Of a DNA stretch of 64,000 nucleotides, positions 1 through 11,653 are shown piece by piece. Position 1 is the stretch's first letter; each line of letters begins with the position of its first letter. Under the pieces are notes generated by a model. It worked only from the letters and a program-made list of their open reading frames with translations, made no database searches and was not told the origin of the DNA. The translations under genes were made by a program, and so were the position numbers. The stretch is from Limnobacter thiooxidans (GTDB lineage: Bacteria; Pseudomonadota; Gammaproteobacteria; Burkholderiales; Burkholderiaceae_B). The DNA lies in contig NZ_AP028947.1 of assembly GCF_036323495.1 (NCBI RefSeq), positions 3,162,001-3,226,000 on the forward strand. The letters are read 5' to 3'.

Positions 1-605
1 ACCACCTGAACCCCCTGTGTCATGCGAACCTCAAGGGGCAAACCGCTGGCGAATACCACGCCGGACACTCCGCCGGACAATGGTTCAATGGCCACATGCG
101 TGTGCGCACTACCTGCACTGACCAGCCCACCAAAAACCTGGTTGCTGCTGACTTTCAGGGACAGGTCTTCAAGCAAGTCGTCAATATCTTCTGTCAGCGG
201 ATCCACGTGGATAAGTGCTGAAGCCATGACATCACGACCCGAGGCATTGACCGTACCCGGCTTGGGAAGGGGCACTTTTCCTGAGAAAACCCTGGCAGAA
301 TCAGCGGGAAACTCCATCAGCATGGCTGCGATGGCTGGCTCCTGATAATACTCAACACCGCTACTGCACACACCCGGGGCGATACCGCCAACCCAGTCCT
401 TGTAACCGGTGCGCTGGCGCAAGCCCTGCAAGATCAGGGGCATGGAGGGTGCAAAAGCCTCGGTAACGTAGATCAGCCCCAGCTTTTGGGGCCGGGTAAT
501 GTCCGCTGCGAACTGCTCAAGCTGCATTTGGCCTTCAAGCTGCACCAACACGAGTTCAAGTGCTTCTCTCCAGTTGGGATGTGTGGCATGGCCAAAACGA
601 AACAT
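1..605 (-). CDS. FIST-domain sensory protein, 3' part cut by window edge
   Basis: The minus-strand frame opens with ATG at 605 and stays open to base 1, giving 201 residues that begin MFRFGHATHPNW. This resembles the N-terminal FIST domain, a predicted small-ligand sensor found in bacterial signalling proteins. The usual C-terminal FIST_C half would lie outside the window. No signal peptide or membrane segment is visible, so it is probably cytoplasmic. The start directly follows the phaM stop codon, with an AAGGA ribosome site at 611-615, so the two genes are likely co-transcribed. The ligand and output are unknown. Family assignment is from recalled sequence pattern only. Confidence 0.75.
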   Translation of the reverse strand, partial: MFRFGHATHPNWREALELVLVQLEGQMQLEQFAADITRPQKLGLIYVTEAFAPSMPLILQGLRQRTGYKDWVGGIAPGVCSSGVEYYQEPAIAAMLMEFPADSARVFSGKVPLPKPGTVNASGRDVMASALIHVDPLTEDIDDLLEDLSLKVSSNQVFGGLVSAGSAHTHVAIEPLSGGVSGVVFASGLPLEVRMTQGVQV

Positions 606-1244
606 CTAAGTCCTTGAACGGGTTGTGCGAGTCGTCTTGGCGGCGCTGGCGGATTTTTTGACGGCGGAGGTTGACCGCTTGGTTTTGGGTTTTGACGCAG
701 TCTCGCCTGGCTCGGCATTGGCCACAGCAGCTGCAGCCACTTTGTTGAACTGCTCTTGCAACAGCCCCCACCAGGCCGTGGCATTGGTCACGATTGCATT
801 CGATGTTTCCTGGGCGGCAGCAGCGGACTCACTGGAAGCGGATGATTCGGGTTCAGGGTCGGGTGTTTTGGTGGTCACTGGCTCAACCCGAGGTACTGGA
901 GGCGGCGCTACTGCAGCCTGCATGGCCTTTCGAATAAACTCGTCATTCAGGGTTGGAGGGGTATCGCCGGCGCGTTCTGCGCCCAAACCGATGTTGGAAC
1001 TGAAAGACTTGATGGTGGCGATGGTGCCACGTTGAACCTCAAGCCCCTGAATGGTAGCGCGGAGCATGCTGAGATTCACATTCAGCCACTGCTCAACTGC
1101 CTTCAAATCGGAGATTCGCTTGTCGAGCTCGTCGAGGTCGGTGGTGGGATTCATGACACTGGGAATGGGCAGACTGCCCCAGATTTTCTTGAAAAAATCA
1201 AACCCATCCGTCACAGACAAATTCGGCATTCTTTTGTTCGACAT
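606..1244 (-). CDS. phaM: PhaM-type polyhydroxyalkanoate granule regulatory protein
   Basis: This 212-residue protein has the N-terminal signature of the PhaM family: a short FDFFKKIWG segment, then a helical region around LDELDKRISDLKAVEQWL. The middle is Pro/Glu/Ala-rich, and the C-terminal tail carries repeated Lys/Arg-Ser/Ala, histone H1-like (KRSTSAVKKSASAAK). In Ralstonia, PhaM binds PHA synthase and DNA, activates the synthase and distributes granules to daughter cells. The basic tail here fits DNA binding. A GGGGGAG ribosome site precedes the ATG. No PHA synthase gene lies in the window, so an active PHA pathway is inferred from family knowledge only. Confidence 0.85.
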   Translation of the reverse strand: MSNKRMPNLSVTDGFDFFKKIWGSLPIPSVMNPTTDLDELDKRISDLKAVEQWLNVNLSMLRATIQGLEVQRGTIATIKSFSSNIGLGAERAGDTPPTLNDEFIRKAMQAAVAPPPVPRVEPVTTKTPDPEPESSASSESAAAAQETSNAIVTNATAWWGLLQEQFNKVAAAAVANAEPGETASKPKTKRSTSAVKKSASAAKTTRTTRSRT

Positions 1245-1261
1245 GTCTCCCCCTGGGATGT

Positions 1262-1284
1262 GGCGCCCTTGTGGGCGCCTTTTT
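1262..1284 (+). terminator. GC-rich hairpin with T tract
   Basis: GGCGCCC (1262-1268) and GGGCGCC (1273-1279) form a perfect 7-bp stem with a 4-base loop, followed by five T (1280-1284) on the plus strand. It lies between argB and phaM, which are both on the minus strand. The T tract is therefore in the wrong orientation for them. It could stop antisense transcription or act as a plain hairpin in the argB-phaM mRNA. Confidence 0.4.
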
Positions 1285-1288
1285 GAAA

Positions 1289-2224
<936 letters not shown>

Positions 2225-2264
2225 CTACCCGGACAAATGAAATTGCAACGCCGATCTACAGATT

Positions 2265-3599
2265 CTAGAGAATGAATTGCGCCAGATCTTCAGACTTGGC
2301 GGCTTCTCCCAGCCTTGAATCCACAAAGTCGGCTGTAATTTCAACGGACTGGGGCTGACCGTTGGCCTGAAAAGCCACCTCTTCCAGCAGGCGCTCCATC
2401 ACGGTGTAAAGGCGACGTGCACCAATGTTCTCCGTCTTTTCGTTCACCGTGAATGCGATTTCAGCCAATCGCCGAACCCCTTCATCGGTGAATACCAACT
2501 CCACACCGTCTGTCGCCAACAGGGCTTTGTATTGCTCCGTCAAGCAGGCATCAGTACTGGTGAGGATGCGCTGGAAGTCTTCCACCGTCAGCGACTCAAG
2601 TTCAACCCGAATTGGAAAACGCCCCTGCAATTCGGGGATGAGATCTGACGGACGGGACAAATGAAACGCCCCACTGGCGACGAACAGGATGTGATCCGTC
2701 TTGATCATGCCGTATTTGGTGTTGACCGTGGTGCCCTCGACCAATGGCAAAAGATCGCGCTGCACACCTTGACGAGACACATCGGTGCCCCGGCCGTCCG
2801 CCTTGGTGGCAATTTTGTCAATTTCATCGAGAAACACAATACCGTCCTGCTCAACCCTGGCAATGGCTTGGGCACGAACCTCTTCTTCATTGACCCGCTT
2901 TGCGGCCTCTTCGTCCTGAATTGCTTTAAGCGCTTCGGACACTTTCAGTTTGCGCAGTTTCTTCTTGCCGCCCGAGATGTTTTGAAACATGGATTGCAAT
3001 TGGCCTGTGAGCTCTTCCATACCGGGGGGACCAACCACATCCAGCGATGGTGGCGCAGCGGCCACTTCAATTTCGATTTCCTTGTCATCGAGCTCACCGG
3101 CAAACAGTTTCTCGCGAAAACGGATGCGGGTTCGGTTTTCCTCTGTGGGTGCAGCCGATTGTTCAGTGAAACCGAAATCGCGGGCTGGCGGCAGGAGTGC
3201 ATCAAGTACACGGTCAAACGCAGCCGACTTGGCCTCTTCGAGCACGCCGACCTGCGCTTCTTCACGCACCTGCTTGAGTGCGATTTCAATCAGATCGCGA
3301 ATGATGGTGTCCACATCGCGCCCGACATAGCCAACTTCGGTGAATTTTGTCGCTTCAATCTTGATGAATGGTGCGTTGGCCAATTTGGCCAGACGGCGCG
3401 CTATTTCAGTTTTGCCGACACCGGTCGGGCCAATCATGAGTATGTTTTTGGGCGTAATTTCCTGTCGCAAAGGCATGGGCACCTGCATGCGACGCCACCG
3501 GTTGCGCAGGGCCACGGCCACAGCGCGTTTCGCGGCGTCCTGACCAACGATATTTTTGTTGAGTTCTTCAACAATATTTGAGGGAGTCAATGGTTTCAT
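2265..3599 (-). CDS. hslU: HslU, ATPase subunit of the HslVU protease
   Basis: HslU is an AAA+ unfoldase that forms hexamers and feeds proteins to the HslV peptidase in the cytosol. The 444-residue sequence is full length for the family. Walker A is GPTGVGKTE near residue 60 and Walker B is FLDEIDK near residue 257, with the HslU-specific I domain between them. The C-terminus EDLAQFIL is the conserved tail that docks into HslV. The ATG at 3599 lies 5 bases after the hslV stop, so the two form one operon led by the sigma-32 promoter before hslV. Confidence 0.97.
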   Translation of the reverse strand: MKPLTPSNIVEELNKNIVGQDAAKRAVAVALRNRWRRMQVPMPLRQEITPKNILMIGPTGVGKTEIARRLAKLANAPFIKIEATKFTEVGYVGRDVDTIIRDLIEIALKQVREEAQVGVLEEAKSAAFDRVLDALLPPARDFGFTEQSAAPTEENRTRIRFREKLFAGELDDKEIEIEVAAAPPSLDVVGPPGMEELTGQLQSMFQNISGGKKKLRKLKVSEALKAIQDEEAAKRVNEEEVRAQAIARVEQDGIVFLDEIDKIATKADGRGTDVSRQGVQRDLLPLVEGTTVNTKYGMIKTDHILFVASGAFHLSRPSDLIPELQGRFPIRVELESLTVEDFQRILTSTDACLTEQYKALLATDGVELVFTDEGVRRLAEIAFTVNEKTENIGARRLYTVMERLLEEVAFQANGQPQSVEITADFVDSRLGEAAKSEDLAQFIL

Positions 3600-3604
3600 G
3601 AACG

Positions 3605-4165
3605 TTACTCTTTCGAAGAAGATGCAGGCGCACCTAACACTTCAATGGTGTGATGCTGATTGGTGTAAATACACAGCTCACCTGCGATCGTCAGGGACTT
3701 CTTGACGATTTCCTCGGGCGACAGGTTGGTGTTCTCCAGCAGTGCCTTGGCTGCAGAGTGAGCGTAGGACCCACCACTACCAATGGCCACCAGCCCTTGT
3801 TCTGGCTCAAGTACGTCGCCATTACCAGTAATGATCAGGGAATGATTTTCGTCTGCCACAGCCAGCATGGCCTCAAGCCGACGCAACATTCTGTCGGTAC
3901 GCCATTCTTTGGCCAGTTCAACAGCCGCGCGCAACAAATGGCCAGAATGTTTTTCCAGTTGAGCCTCAAAATGCTCAAACAGGGTGAAAGCGTCTGCGGT
4001 GCCCCCGGCAAACCCGGCCAAGATCTTGTTGTGATGCAGGCGACGAACCTTGCGGGCTGAGCCTTTGACAACAATGTGACCCAAGGTGACTTGACCGTCA
4101 CCTCCCAGTGCCACGTGGTTGCCTCGCCGAACCGACAATATGGTGGTGCCGTGATATTGCTCCAT
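3605..4165 (-). CDS. hslV: HslV, peptidase subunit of the HslVU protease
   Basis: HslV is the proteasome-like threonine peptidase of the HslVU complex. The 186-residue product begins [14 protein letters not shown]. Removal of the first six residues would expose the catalytic N-terminal Thr, as in other beta-proteobacterial HslV proteins. The conserved GGDGQVTLG and [10 protein letters not shown] segments follow. An AAAGGA ribosome site lies just upstream. It is first in the operon with hslU and sits behind a strong heat-shock promoter match. Confidence 0.97.
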   Translation of the reverse strand: MEQYHGTTILSVRRGNHVALGGDGQVTLGHIVVKGSARKVRRLHHNKILAGFAGGTADAFTLFEHFEAQLEKHSGHLLRAAVELAKEWRTDRMLRRLEAMLAVADENHSLIITGNGDVLEPEQGLVAIGSGGSYAHSAAKALLENTNLSPEEIVKKSLTIAGELCIYTNQHHTIEVLGAPASSSKE

Positions 4166-4211
4166 GCCTATCCTTTCAGAAATGTGGCGCGTTTCAAACG
4201 CGTGTGGAGAG

Positions 4212-4239
4212 ATATGGGGACGATCAGGGCAGGATCAAG
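4212..4239 (-). promoter_or_regulatory. Sigma-32 (heat-shock) promoter for hslVU
   Basis: Read on the minus strand, CTTGATC (4239-4233) is followed after 13 bases by CCCCATAT (4219-4212). The RpoH consensus is CTTGAAA, 11-16 bases, CCCCATnT, so the -10 matches fully and the -35 in five of seven positions. It lies about 47 bases upstream of the hslV ATG, and the -35 falls inside the end of rlpA. Heat-shock control of hslVU is well established in other proteobacteria. Confidence 0.8.
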
Positions 4240-5231
4240 TCTTGTTTGATGACAGGCTGAACCTCGACGAAGGCACTGAGTTCAATGGCTGCTTCATTGG
4301 CTTGGTCGATATTGGCAAAAGGGCCGACCAGTACCCGATGGATGCCAGACTCGGAGAGAATCTGGCTGGCTTTGCCAAAACTTTCATGGCTGCTGACAAC
4401 CCGACCGACCAGGGCCTCGGCATTGCTCTTGTTGCCGAATGCACCTATTTGCAGGTAAAGCGGCGTTCGACTGACAGGTGCCAGTGCCGAAGGCTTTGCC
4501 ATACTGACCTGTTCAACCGAAGCACTGCGCGCAACAGCACGCCCACCGTTTCTTTCGGCGTGGTACTGCGCAATCGCATCGGGGGTCATTTTTTCAACCA
4601 TCACCTCAGCGCTGCCGTGCTTGATATAGTCCAACTGAAAAGCAGCGGCGTAGCTGAGATCAATAATGCGCCCCCGCAAAAATGGCCCTCTGTCGTTGAC
4701 ACGGACAATCACAGACTTGCCGTTGGACAGGTTGGTGACCTTCGCATAACTGGGCAAAGGCAAAGTGGGATGCGCTGCGGTCATCTGGTGCATGTCGTAG
4801 ATTTCGCCGTTTGCCGTTTTGGCACCGTGAAACTTTTTGCCGTACCAACTCGCCCGGCCTTTTTGTTGATAGGGCTCTTCCAGAGATGTCTGTGGAGTAA
4901 AGCTTTGTCCCATCACAGTATAGGGACGGGTGTTTCGAATGGCGATCGGTTCCAGCTGAGGTTGTGCTGAGGGCAATTCATCGAGATTGGCTGGGCGCAG
5001 ATCACCCGGGCCATCATCCAGGTAGTAGCCGCCCCCCTGTGGGGCGGGTTCCCAGTTTTCATGCTTGACCGGCTCTGGAGGCTGCGGCTTGACTACCGGG
5101 GCTTTGCTGACCTGAACAGTAGGCGGACCAGGCTGATCCAAGGGAACGCTGGAACAGGCGGCCACTACACCAAGTAAGGGTAAAAACAAGACTGCCTGAA
5201 TACCCCTGAACGTTCCGACCCATGCCAGCAT
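4224..5231 (-). CDS. rlpA: RlpA-like septal ring lipoprotein (lytic transglycosylase family)
   Basis: RlpA proteins cleave peptidoglycan strands lacking stem peptides and gather at division sites. The 335-residue product starts with a lipoprotein signal ending in VVAACSS, so Cys would be lipid-modified. A Pro-rich linker follows, then the double-psi barrel domain ([19 protein letters not shown], later VRVNDRGPF), and a C-terminal SPOR domain ([17 protein letters not shown]) that binds denuded glycan. A GGGGGAT ribosome site precedes the ATG at 5231. It lies 17 bases from dsbA on the same strand. Enzyme activity is inferred from the family. Confidence 0.92.
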   Translation of the reverse strand: MLAWVGTFRGIQAVLFLPLLGVVAACSSVPLDQPGPPTVQVSKAPVVKPQPPEPVKHENWEPAPQGGGYYLDDGPGDLRPANLDELPSAQPQLEPIAIRNTRPYTVMGQSFTPQTSLEEPYQQKGRASWYGKKFHGAKTANGEIYDMHQMTAAHPTLPLPSYAKVTNLSNGKSVIVRVNDRGPFLRGRIIDLSYAAAFQLDYIKHGSAEVMVEKMTPDAIAQYHAERNGGRAVARSASVEQVSMAKPSALAPVSRTPLYLQIGAFGNKSNAEALVGRVVSSHESFGKASQILSESGIHRVLVGPFANIDQANEAAIELSAFVEVQPVIKQDLILP

Positions 5232-5248
5232 ACTGATCCCCCGTGTCG

Positions 5249-5890
5249 TTAAGCTTGACGCTGTCGCTTGATCAGGGCTTCGGCCACCCGAATCGCGTTG
5301 TCTTCAGAACCGGCAATAGAGGCCGAGGTGAAGAACTTGCCATCTACACCAAGGGTTGGGACCCCGTCGGCACCATAGGACTCAAACAGGGCCTTGGCCT
5401 GAGCACATTTTGCATTCACACCAAAAGACTTGAACACATTGGCGAACTCTTCACGCTTCAGACCGATTGATTCGGCAAAGTCAAAAATTTGTGCATCATC
5501 CGCCAGCAATTTCTTGTCTTTGTGCATGGCTTCAAACACTTTACTGTGCGCCTGATCCAGTTTACCCATGGCTTCCAACGTGTAATACAAGCGCTGATGC
5601 CCCTGAAAGTTAACCCGTTGACTTTGAAACACGATGGGTACCTTGTTGAAGATCACATCGCTTGGCAACTTTTTGTGCCAGGCATTGACCTTGGGCTCGA
5701 AGTTGTAGCAGTGAATGCAACCGTACCAAAAAAACTCGACAACATCAATTTTGCCTGGTGTAGAGCGTGGCACCTCTTTACGGACTTTGCGGAACGCACC
5801 CGAATCCTGGGCAATTGCGGGGGACATGCCACCCAGCAGACTGGTTACACCAAGTGCCGCTGCACCTTGAATCAATTCACGACGTTTCAT
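5249..5890 (-). CDS. dsbA: DsbA-family thiol:disulfide oxidoreductase
   Basis: DsbA introduces disulfide bonds into exported proteins in the periplasm. The 213-residue precursor has an N-terminal signal (MKRRELIQGAAALG, cleavage likely after AIAQ), then a thioredoxin fold with active site C58-I-H-C61. E. coli DsbA has CPHC, so the Pro is replaced by Ile, which could change redox potential. The conserved cis-Pro loop GVPTLGV lies near residue 177. It follows the SPOR protein gene with a 5-base gap, a pairing common in Burkholderiales. Confidence 0.92.
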   Translation of the reverse strand: MKRRELIQGAAALGVTSLLGGMSPAIAQDSGAFRKVRKEVPRSTPGKIDVVEFFWYGCIHCYNFEPKVNAWHKKLPSDVIFNKVPIVFQSQRVNFQGHQRLYYTLEAMGKLDQAHSKVFEAMHKDKKLLADDAQIFDFAESIGLKREEFANVFKSFGVNAKCAQAKALFESYGADGVPTLGVDGKFFTSASIAGSEDNAIRVAEALIKRQRQA

Positions 5891-5895
5891 TGTAT

Positions 5896-6474
5896 TTACT
5901 CCTTGACCACGGTGGCCTCGAACCCGCCTTTGGTGAGAGGGATTCGGGCCTGATAGGCTTCATTCGCACTGCCAAATGGCCCAACACGAACGCGATTTAC
6001 TACATTTCCGTTGACTTCTCCAACGGAAATTTCGGATTCAGTACCAACAAAAGCGAGCTGCGCACGCAATTGCTCGGCGTCTTCACGATTGCGAAAACTT
6101 CCAACCTGCAAAAAGTAGATCGTTTGCGCAACGGGTTCAGCTTGCGTGGTTGGAGCGGTTTCGGCTGGCTGAGGTTCCGTGCCTTGCTGAAAAGGGTCGG
6201 TGGTGACCACTGAAGGCTGGTTGGCATTGGCCTTGTTGTAAATGGCCGAATTGGGGTCGGGCGCATTGTTGCCAGGACCAGGCGAAACGTTTGGAACGGC
6301 ACCTTGCGTTTCCGCTCCGGAGAATGGCAACTGTGACTTGCTGACAAACAGGGCCACAGCCAAGGCAATGACCAGACCAAAAACCATGCCAAATACGAAG
6401 GCCGGGACGGTGTTCCCTAGGGATTTCTGTGCCTTGGGTTTTGCTTTGGATTTCGCCGATTTGGATTGTGACAT
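5896..6474 (-). CDS. SPOR-domain inner-membrane protein (FtsN-like)
   Basis: The protein has a short Lys-rich cytoplasmic start (MSQSKSAKSKAKPK), one membrane segment (about residues 22-42), a low-complexity Pro/Asn/Thr linker and a C-terminal SPOR domain beginning YFLQVGSFRNREDAEQLRAQ. This layout matches FtsN-like division proteins that bind denuded septal glycan. I chose ATG at 6474 (192 residues). A TTG at 6561 would place 29 unlikely residues before the Lys-rich segment. No clear ribosome site separates the two starts. dsbA follows directly. Confidence 0.85.
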   Translation of the reverse strand: MSQSKSAKSKAKPKAQKSLGNTVPAFVFGMVFGLVIALAVALFVSKSQLPFSGAETQGAVPNVSPGPGNNAPDPNSAIYNKANANQPSVVTTDPFQQGTEPQPAETAPTTQAEPVAQTIYFLQVGSFRNREDAEQLRAQLAFVGTESEISVGEVNGNVVNRVRVGPFGSANEAYQARIPLTKGGFEATVVKE

Positions 6475-6647
6475 TGGGGTTTGAACCTGTCCTGAATAAT
6501 CTGACTCTAAATTATGCCCCAAGGCGACGGGGAGATGCGGCGCAAACGCGCAAGCCGACAATCGGGATTGAACACATGCTGTAAAGTGTAGCCTACCGGG
6601 GTAAAAGCCCGAAATTTGCTTGAAAATCAGTCATAAAAAGGTGCTTT

Positions 6648-8168
<1,521 letters not shown>

Positions 8169-8183
8169 CGGAGAGCGCACGCA

Positions 8184-8396
8184 GGGTCGGCTGATAGGAA
8201 AGGTTGTGTGCTGTTGGCTTGCGGGCGATTCAAGGCGGGCTTCGCGGTTTGATTCAAAGCAAGGTGCTGGCCCGAAGGGCCGGATGCGAACACGCTTGGC
8301 GTTTCGCATGCACCGAGCAAGAATCAACAAAGGGAAACAAAGCCCGCCAAGCCCGAAAGGCAATGAGCATTCAACCTGCACCAAACAGCCGAACCC
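8184..8396. other. Highly structured intergenic element (candidate ncRNA or imperfect inverted repeat)
   Basis: The whole gap between convergent ilvA and ttcA can fold on itself. GGGTCGGCTG (8184-8193) pairs with CAGCCGAACCC (8386-8396), CGGGC (8222-8226) with GCCCG (8351-8355), and GGCGGGCTT (8234-8242) with AAGCCCGCC (8340-8348). TTGATTC near 8250 pairs with GAATCAA near 8321, and GGTGC with GCACC. Two inner hairpins are present: GGCCC-gaa-GGGCC, and ATGCGAA paired with TTTCGCAT. The left half resembles the reverse complement of the right half over about 90 bases. I recognise no known RNA family. Confidence 0.5.
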
Positions 8397-8402
8397 GGCT
8401 AT

Positions 8403-9311
8403 TTAGCACTCGTCATCCGAATCAAACGCCTTGTCGCCGGCACCGTCTTCGAGCACCGCGCCAGGCCGGATTGTTTCGAACGGGAAGAGCTTGCGGTCCA
8501 TCAGGTGCGAAGGCACCACAGTGGACAATGAGGTAAACAGGTTGGCGATCCAGCGCGGGTTGTGCTTTTCCCACTGCTTGAGCAGCGCTGCCATTTCCTT
8601 GCGTTTCAGGTTTTCCTGGCTGCCGCACAAATTGCACGGAATGATGGGGAAGTTTTTCTCTTCGGCATAGCGGGCCAAATCGCGCTCACGGCAATAGGCC
8701 AAGGGGCGAATCACCGTGTGCTCACCGTTGTCGCTAACCAGCTTGGGCGGCATGCCCTTGATGCGGCCACCATAAAACAGGTTCAACAACAGGGTTTGCA
8801 AAATGTCGTCCTTGTGATGCCCAAGGGCCACCTTGGTGGCGCCCAGTTCAGACGCCACGCGATACAAAATACCCCGGCGCAAGCGCGAACAAAGTGAACA
8901 GGTGGTTTTGCCTTCAGGAATGACTCGTTTGACGATGGAATAAGTGTCTTGCTCTTCGATGTGAAAAGGCACATTGATGCTGCGCAGGTAATTGGGTAAC
9001 ACTTCTTCCGGAAAACCTGGCTGCTTCTGGTCCAGATTGACCGCGATGATGTCGAAATTGATGGGCGCACGCTGACGCAGCAACAACAGGATGTCCAGCA
9101 AGCCGTAACTGTCTTTTCCGCCCGACACACACACCATGACCTTGTCGCCGTCTTCAATCATGTTGAAATCGGCGATGGCTTGGCCAACCTGCTTGGTCAG
9201 GCGTTTCTCCAGTTTATTGAATTCAAACACCTCTTTCTGTTCCGCTTTACTGGGGAAAATGGTGATTGTTTGAATGGAGGTTTCAGCGGGGTTTTCGGTG
9301 AGCAGCGACAT
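8403..9311 (-). CDS. ttcA: tRNA 2-thiocytidine(32) synthetase TtcA
   Basis: TtcA is an ATP- and [Fe-S]-dependent enzyme that thiolates cytidine 32 of some tRNAs. The 302-residue product carries the PP-loop [13 protein letters not shown] near residue 65 for ATP binding, and two CxxC pairs (CSLCSRLRR and CNLCGSQ) that hold the cluster. The [19 protein letters not shown] segment is typical of the family. The N-terminus to about residue 30 is less conserved. It ends 2 bases from the folB start region on the same strand, so the genes are likely co-transcribed. Confidence 0.95.
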   Translation of the reverse strand: MSLLTENPAETSIQTITIFPSKAEQKEVFEFNKLEKRLTKQVGQAIADFNMIEDGDKVMVCVSGGKDSYGLLDILLLLRQRAPINFDIIAVNLDQKQPGFPEEVLPNYLRSINVPFHIEEQDTYSIVKRVIPEGKTTCSLCSRLRRGILYRVASELGATKVALGHHKDDILQTLLLNLFYGGRIKGMPPKLVSDNGEHTVIRPLAYCRERDLARYAEEKNFPIIPCNLCGSQENLKRKEMAALLKQWEKHNPRWIANLFTSLSTVVPSHLMDRKLFPFETIRPGAVLEDGAGDKAFDSDDEC

Positions 9312-9313
9312 GA

Positions 9314-9718
9314 TTAAAGACTCGCAGAAGATTTAAAGCGGAATACCTCCACGCCGGCAGATTCGCAGTCGGGGTAAACCTCGGATTTTTCGGCACGCAC
9401 TCGGGCGGCAACCACCTTCGGGTGTTCCAAGACCAGAGCCAGTGTTTTGTCGACCAGTGTTTCCAGCAGACCGATGTGACCAGCCTGAATCAAACCGTGA
9501 ATACCAGGCCGCACGAAATCGTAGTCGACCACGTCAACCAGCAGGTCACGTTGCGACGGTGTGGATGCGCATTTCACCCAAAAATCGATGTTGATGCGCA
9601 CAGCCTGTGTTCGCCCCAACTCCTGAGGAAAAACGCCAATGGCGGCCGACACGTCAAAGTCGCGGATAAACACGCGACGGCAATCGGCAAGGCGGGAGTC
9701 AAAAAACCAGTCTGTCAT
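9314..9718 (-). CDS. folB: Dihydroneopterin aldolase
   Basis: FolB splits 7,8-dihydroneopterin to hydroxymethyl-dihydropterin in folate synthesis. The 134-residue product has the family features [20 protein letters not shown] near the N-terminus and the conserved [20 protein letters not shown] helix with its active-site region. The C-terminal part ([19 protein letters not shown]) matches the pterin-binding strand. It overlaps the upstream SDR gene by 4 bases (ATGA), which suggests translational coupling. ttcA follows 2 bases later. Confidence 0.9.
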   Translation of the reverse strand: MTDWFFDSRLADCRRVFIRDFDVSAAIGVFPQELGRTQAVRINIDFWVKCASTPSQRDLLVDVVDYDFVRPGIHGLIQAGHIGLLETLVDKTLALVLEHPKVVAARVRAEKSEVYPDCESAGVEVFRFKSSASL

Positions 9719-10491
9719 GGGGTCATCATGCTGAAATCGCGCGACATGGGCACCAGATGCTGTCCGCCATCCACAAGGATGGTGGTACCGGTGATGGCGC
9801 GGCTTTGCACCAGAAACAACACCGTGTTGGCGATGTCCTGGGGCTCGGAAGATTTATTCAAGGGCGAAATTCGATGGGTTTGCTCGAATTGCGCATCGGT
9901 TTGCAAATGGGAAATCAGTGTAAGGCCCGGTGCCACGCCCACTACACGCACTTTGGGGGCGAGTTCCATGGCCAGCATGGTGGTTGCGGTTTCCAGGCCT
10001 GCCTTGGTCAAGGTGTAGCTCAAAAAATCAGGATTGAGGTTTTTGAGTTTCTGATCCAGAAGGTTGACAACCACCGCCTGTTCTTGTTCAGGAACGTGCT
10101 GAAACAGGCGCCGTGCAAGCTGAATGGGGGCAGCGAGGTTGGATGCCATGTGACGGTGAAAAAGAGCGGGCTTGAATGTTTCACCAGAGTCAAATTCAAA
10201 CAGGGAGGCATTGTTAACCACGCACCGCACAGGGCCTGCACGCTCAGCCTCGTCAAACAACGCTTCCACTTCGTCAGGGTTTTCAAGGTCGGCCTGCACC
10301 ACCACGCAGCGAACGCCCAGCGCTTCGATTTCTGTGGCTGTTTGGGTTGCCTCTGCAAGCGAATTCCGACAATGCAGCACAATCGACCAGCCAGCGCGAG
10401 CCAGTTCAAGCGCGATGGCACGGCCCAGGCGTTTTGCGCCCCCGGTTACCAGGGCGAACTGCGGGGTGGATTGTGGCGTTTCGTACATCAT
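9715..10491 (-). CDS. SDR-family oxidoreductase, pteridine reductase-like
   Basis: This 258-residue short-chain dehydrogenase has the NADPH site TGGAKRLGRAIA, the structural NNAS motif and the YTLTK catalytic pair. The TGGAKRLG start and coupling to folB suggest a pteridine reductase or FolM-type dihydromonapterin reductase rather than a fatty-acid FabG. The substrate is inferred from context only. Two adjacent ATG codons (10491 and 10488) are equally plausible starts. No strong ribosome site is visible. Confidence 0.85.
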   Translation of the reverse strand: MMYETPQSTPQFALVTGGAKRLGRAIALELARAGWSIVLHCRNSLAEATQTATEIEALGVRCVVVQADLENPDEVEALFDEAERAGPVRCVVNNASLFEFDSGETFKPALFHRHMASNLAAPIQLARRLFQHVPEQEQAVVVNLLDQKLKNLNPDFLSYTLTKAGLETATTMLAMELAPKVRVVGVAPGLTLISHLQTDAQFEQTHRISPLNKSSEPQDIANTVLFLVQSRAITGTTILVDGGQHLVPMSRDFSMMTP

Positions 10492-10555
10492 CGGTTAGAA
10501 TACAAGGCTTTGATTTTTAAAAGAACAACCCGCTATTCTAAACCAGACCCGCCCC

Positions 10556-11653
10556 ATGCTGTCGAATTTTAATCAAGCCACTCGCTTTGACGAGTTTATG
10601 CATTTTGCCTTGTACAACCCTCAGTACGGTTATTATTCGCGGGGGGAAGGCATATTCGGCGGGGAAGGCGATTTTGTGACTGCCCCGGAATTAAGCCCCC
10701 TGTTTGGCCAAACCTTGGGGAAGGCAATTCGGGAAGTGCTGCCCCGCTGTGGCGGCGTGGTGTACGAATTCGGAGCCGGCACTGGCAAACTGGCCTGTGA
10801 TGTGTTGGCCACAGCAGGCGATCTGATCACCCAGTACAACATCGTGGATGTGTCGGGTGGGTTGAAATTGGTGCAACTGGCCAACCTGATGGCCCAACAC
10901 GGCCCGGAAATTGAAAAAAAAGTGCGCTGGCTGAGTACTTTACCCGACAAGCTGAATGGCGTCATTCTGGGCAATGAGGTTCTGGATGCCACACCCGTGC
11001 GACGATTCAAATGGAGCAATACCGGACCGCTTGAGGCCTGGGTTCAACAGGTCGACGGTGCGCTTCAATTGGTGTGGCAAGCCGCCGACCCCCAATTTGC
11101 AACCACCGTGACTCAACTGCAGACCCAGCACGGACCTTGGCCTGAAGGGTATGAGTCTGAAGTGGCCGAGCAAAGCATTGCTTGGGTAAAAACCGTCACC
11201 GACCGTTTAAATGGCATTGCCTTGATGATTGACTACGGCTTTCATGGGGCTCTGTATTACCTTCCCACACGACACAAGGGCACTCTGCGCGCAACAAGCC
11301 GCCACACTGCACACGACGATTTTCTAGCCAAAGTGGGTGAACAGGATTTGACCGCTCATGTGAATTTCAGTGCGGTGTATTCGGCCTTGAGTAGCTGCGG
11401 CGGGGAACTGGAAGGGTATTCCCACCAAGGCGAATTTTTGCTGGGTCACGGCATTCTTGAGTTGGCGACTCAGCAACCTGAGTTCACCCACCCCACCCGT
11501 GGTGCGCACCTACGACAAAACCTGAACACCCTGCTTAATGAAGCGGACATGGGTGAGGCATTCAAAGTGATTTGCTGGAGCAAAGGTGTGAATGCGGAAG
11601 GCACAACACTGAATCAGGCTTTTCTGGCCAACGACCGGAGTGGCGATCTTTAA
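10556..11653 (+). CDS. Class I SAM-dependent methyltransferase, MidA/NDUFAF7 family
   Basis: The 365-residue product begins with the family-typical FNQATRFDEFMHFALYNPQ and the YYSRGEGIFGGEGDFVTAPEL segment, then the SAM-binding EFGAGTGKLACDVL. In mitochondria the homologue NDUFAF7 dimethylates an arginine of complex I. Bacterial members are poorly characterised and may do the same. It is divergent from the SDR gene with a 64-base gap. Its stop overlaps the end of the convergent SPOR-like gene by 4 bases, so there is no room for a separate terminator. Confidence 0.87.
   Translation: MLSNFNQATRFDEFMHFALYNPQYGYYSRGEGIFGGEGDFVTAPELSPLFGQTLGKAIREVLPRCGGVVYEFGAGTGKLACDVLATAGDLITQYNIVDVSGGLKLVQLANLMAQHGPEIEKKVRWLSTLPDKLNGVILGNEVLDATPVRRFKWSNTGPLEAWVQQVDGALQLVWQAADPQFATTVTQLQTQHGPWPEGYESEVAEQSIAWVKTVTDRLNGIALMIDYGFHGALYYLPTRHKGTLRATSRHTAHDDFLAKVGEQDLTAHVNFSAVYSALSSCGGELEGYSHQGEFLLGHGILELATQQPEFTHPTRGAHLRQNLNTLLNEADMGEAFKVICWSKGVNAEGTTLNQAFLANDRSGDL

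Noticed and set aside
1262..1284. Terminator for the phaM or argB transcript
   Set aside because: The T tract follows the stem on the plus strand, but both genes are on the minus strand.
8184..8396. 6S RNA, 4.5S RNA, tmRNA or tRNA in the ilvA-ttcA gap
   Set aside because: None of the conserved sequences I know for these RNAs are present. Only the general folding potential is supported.
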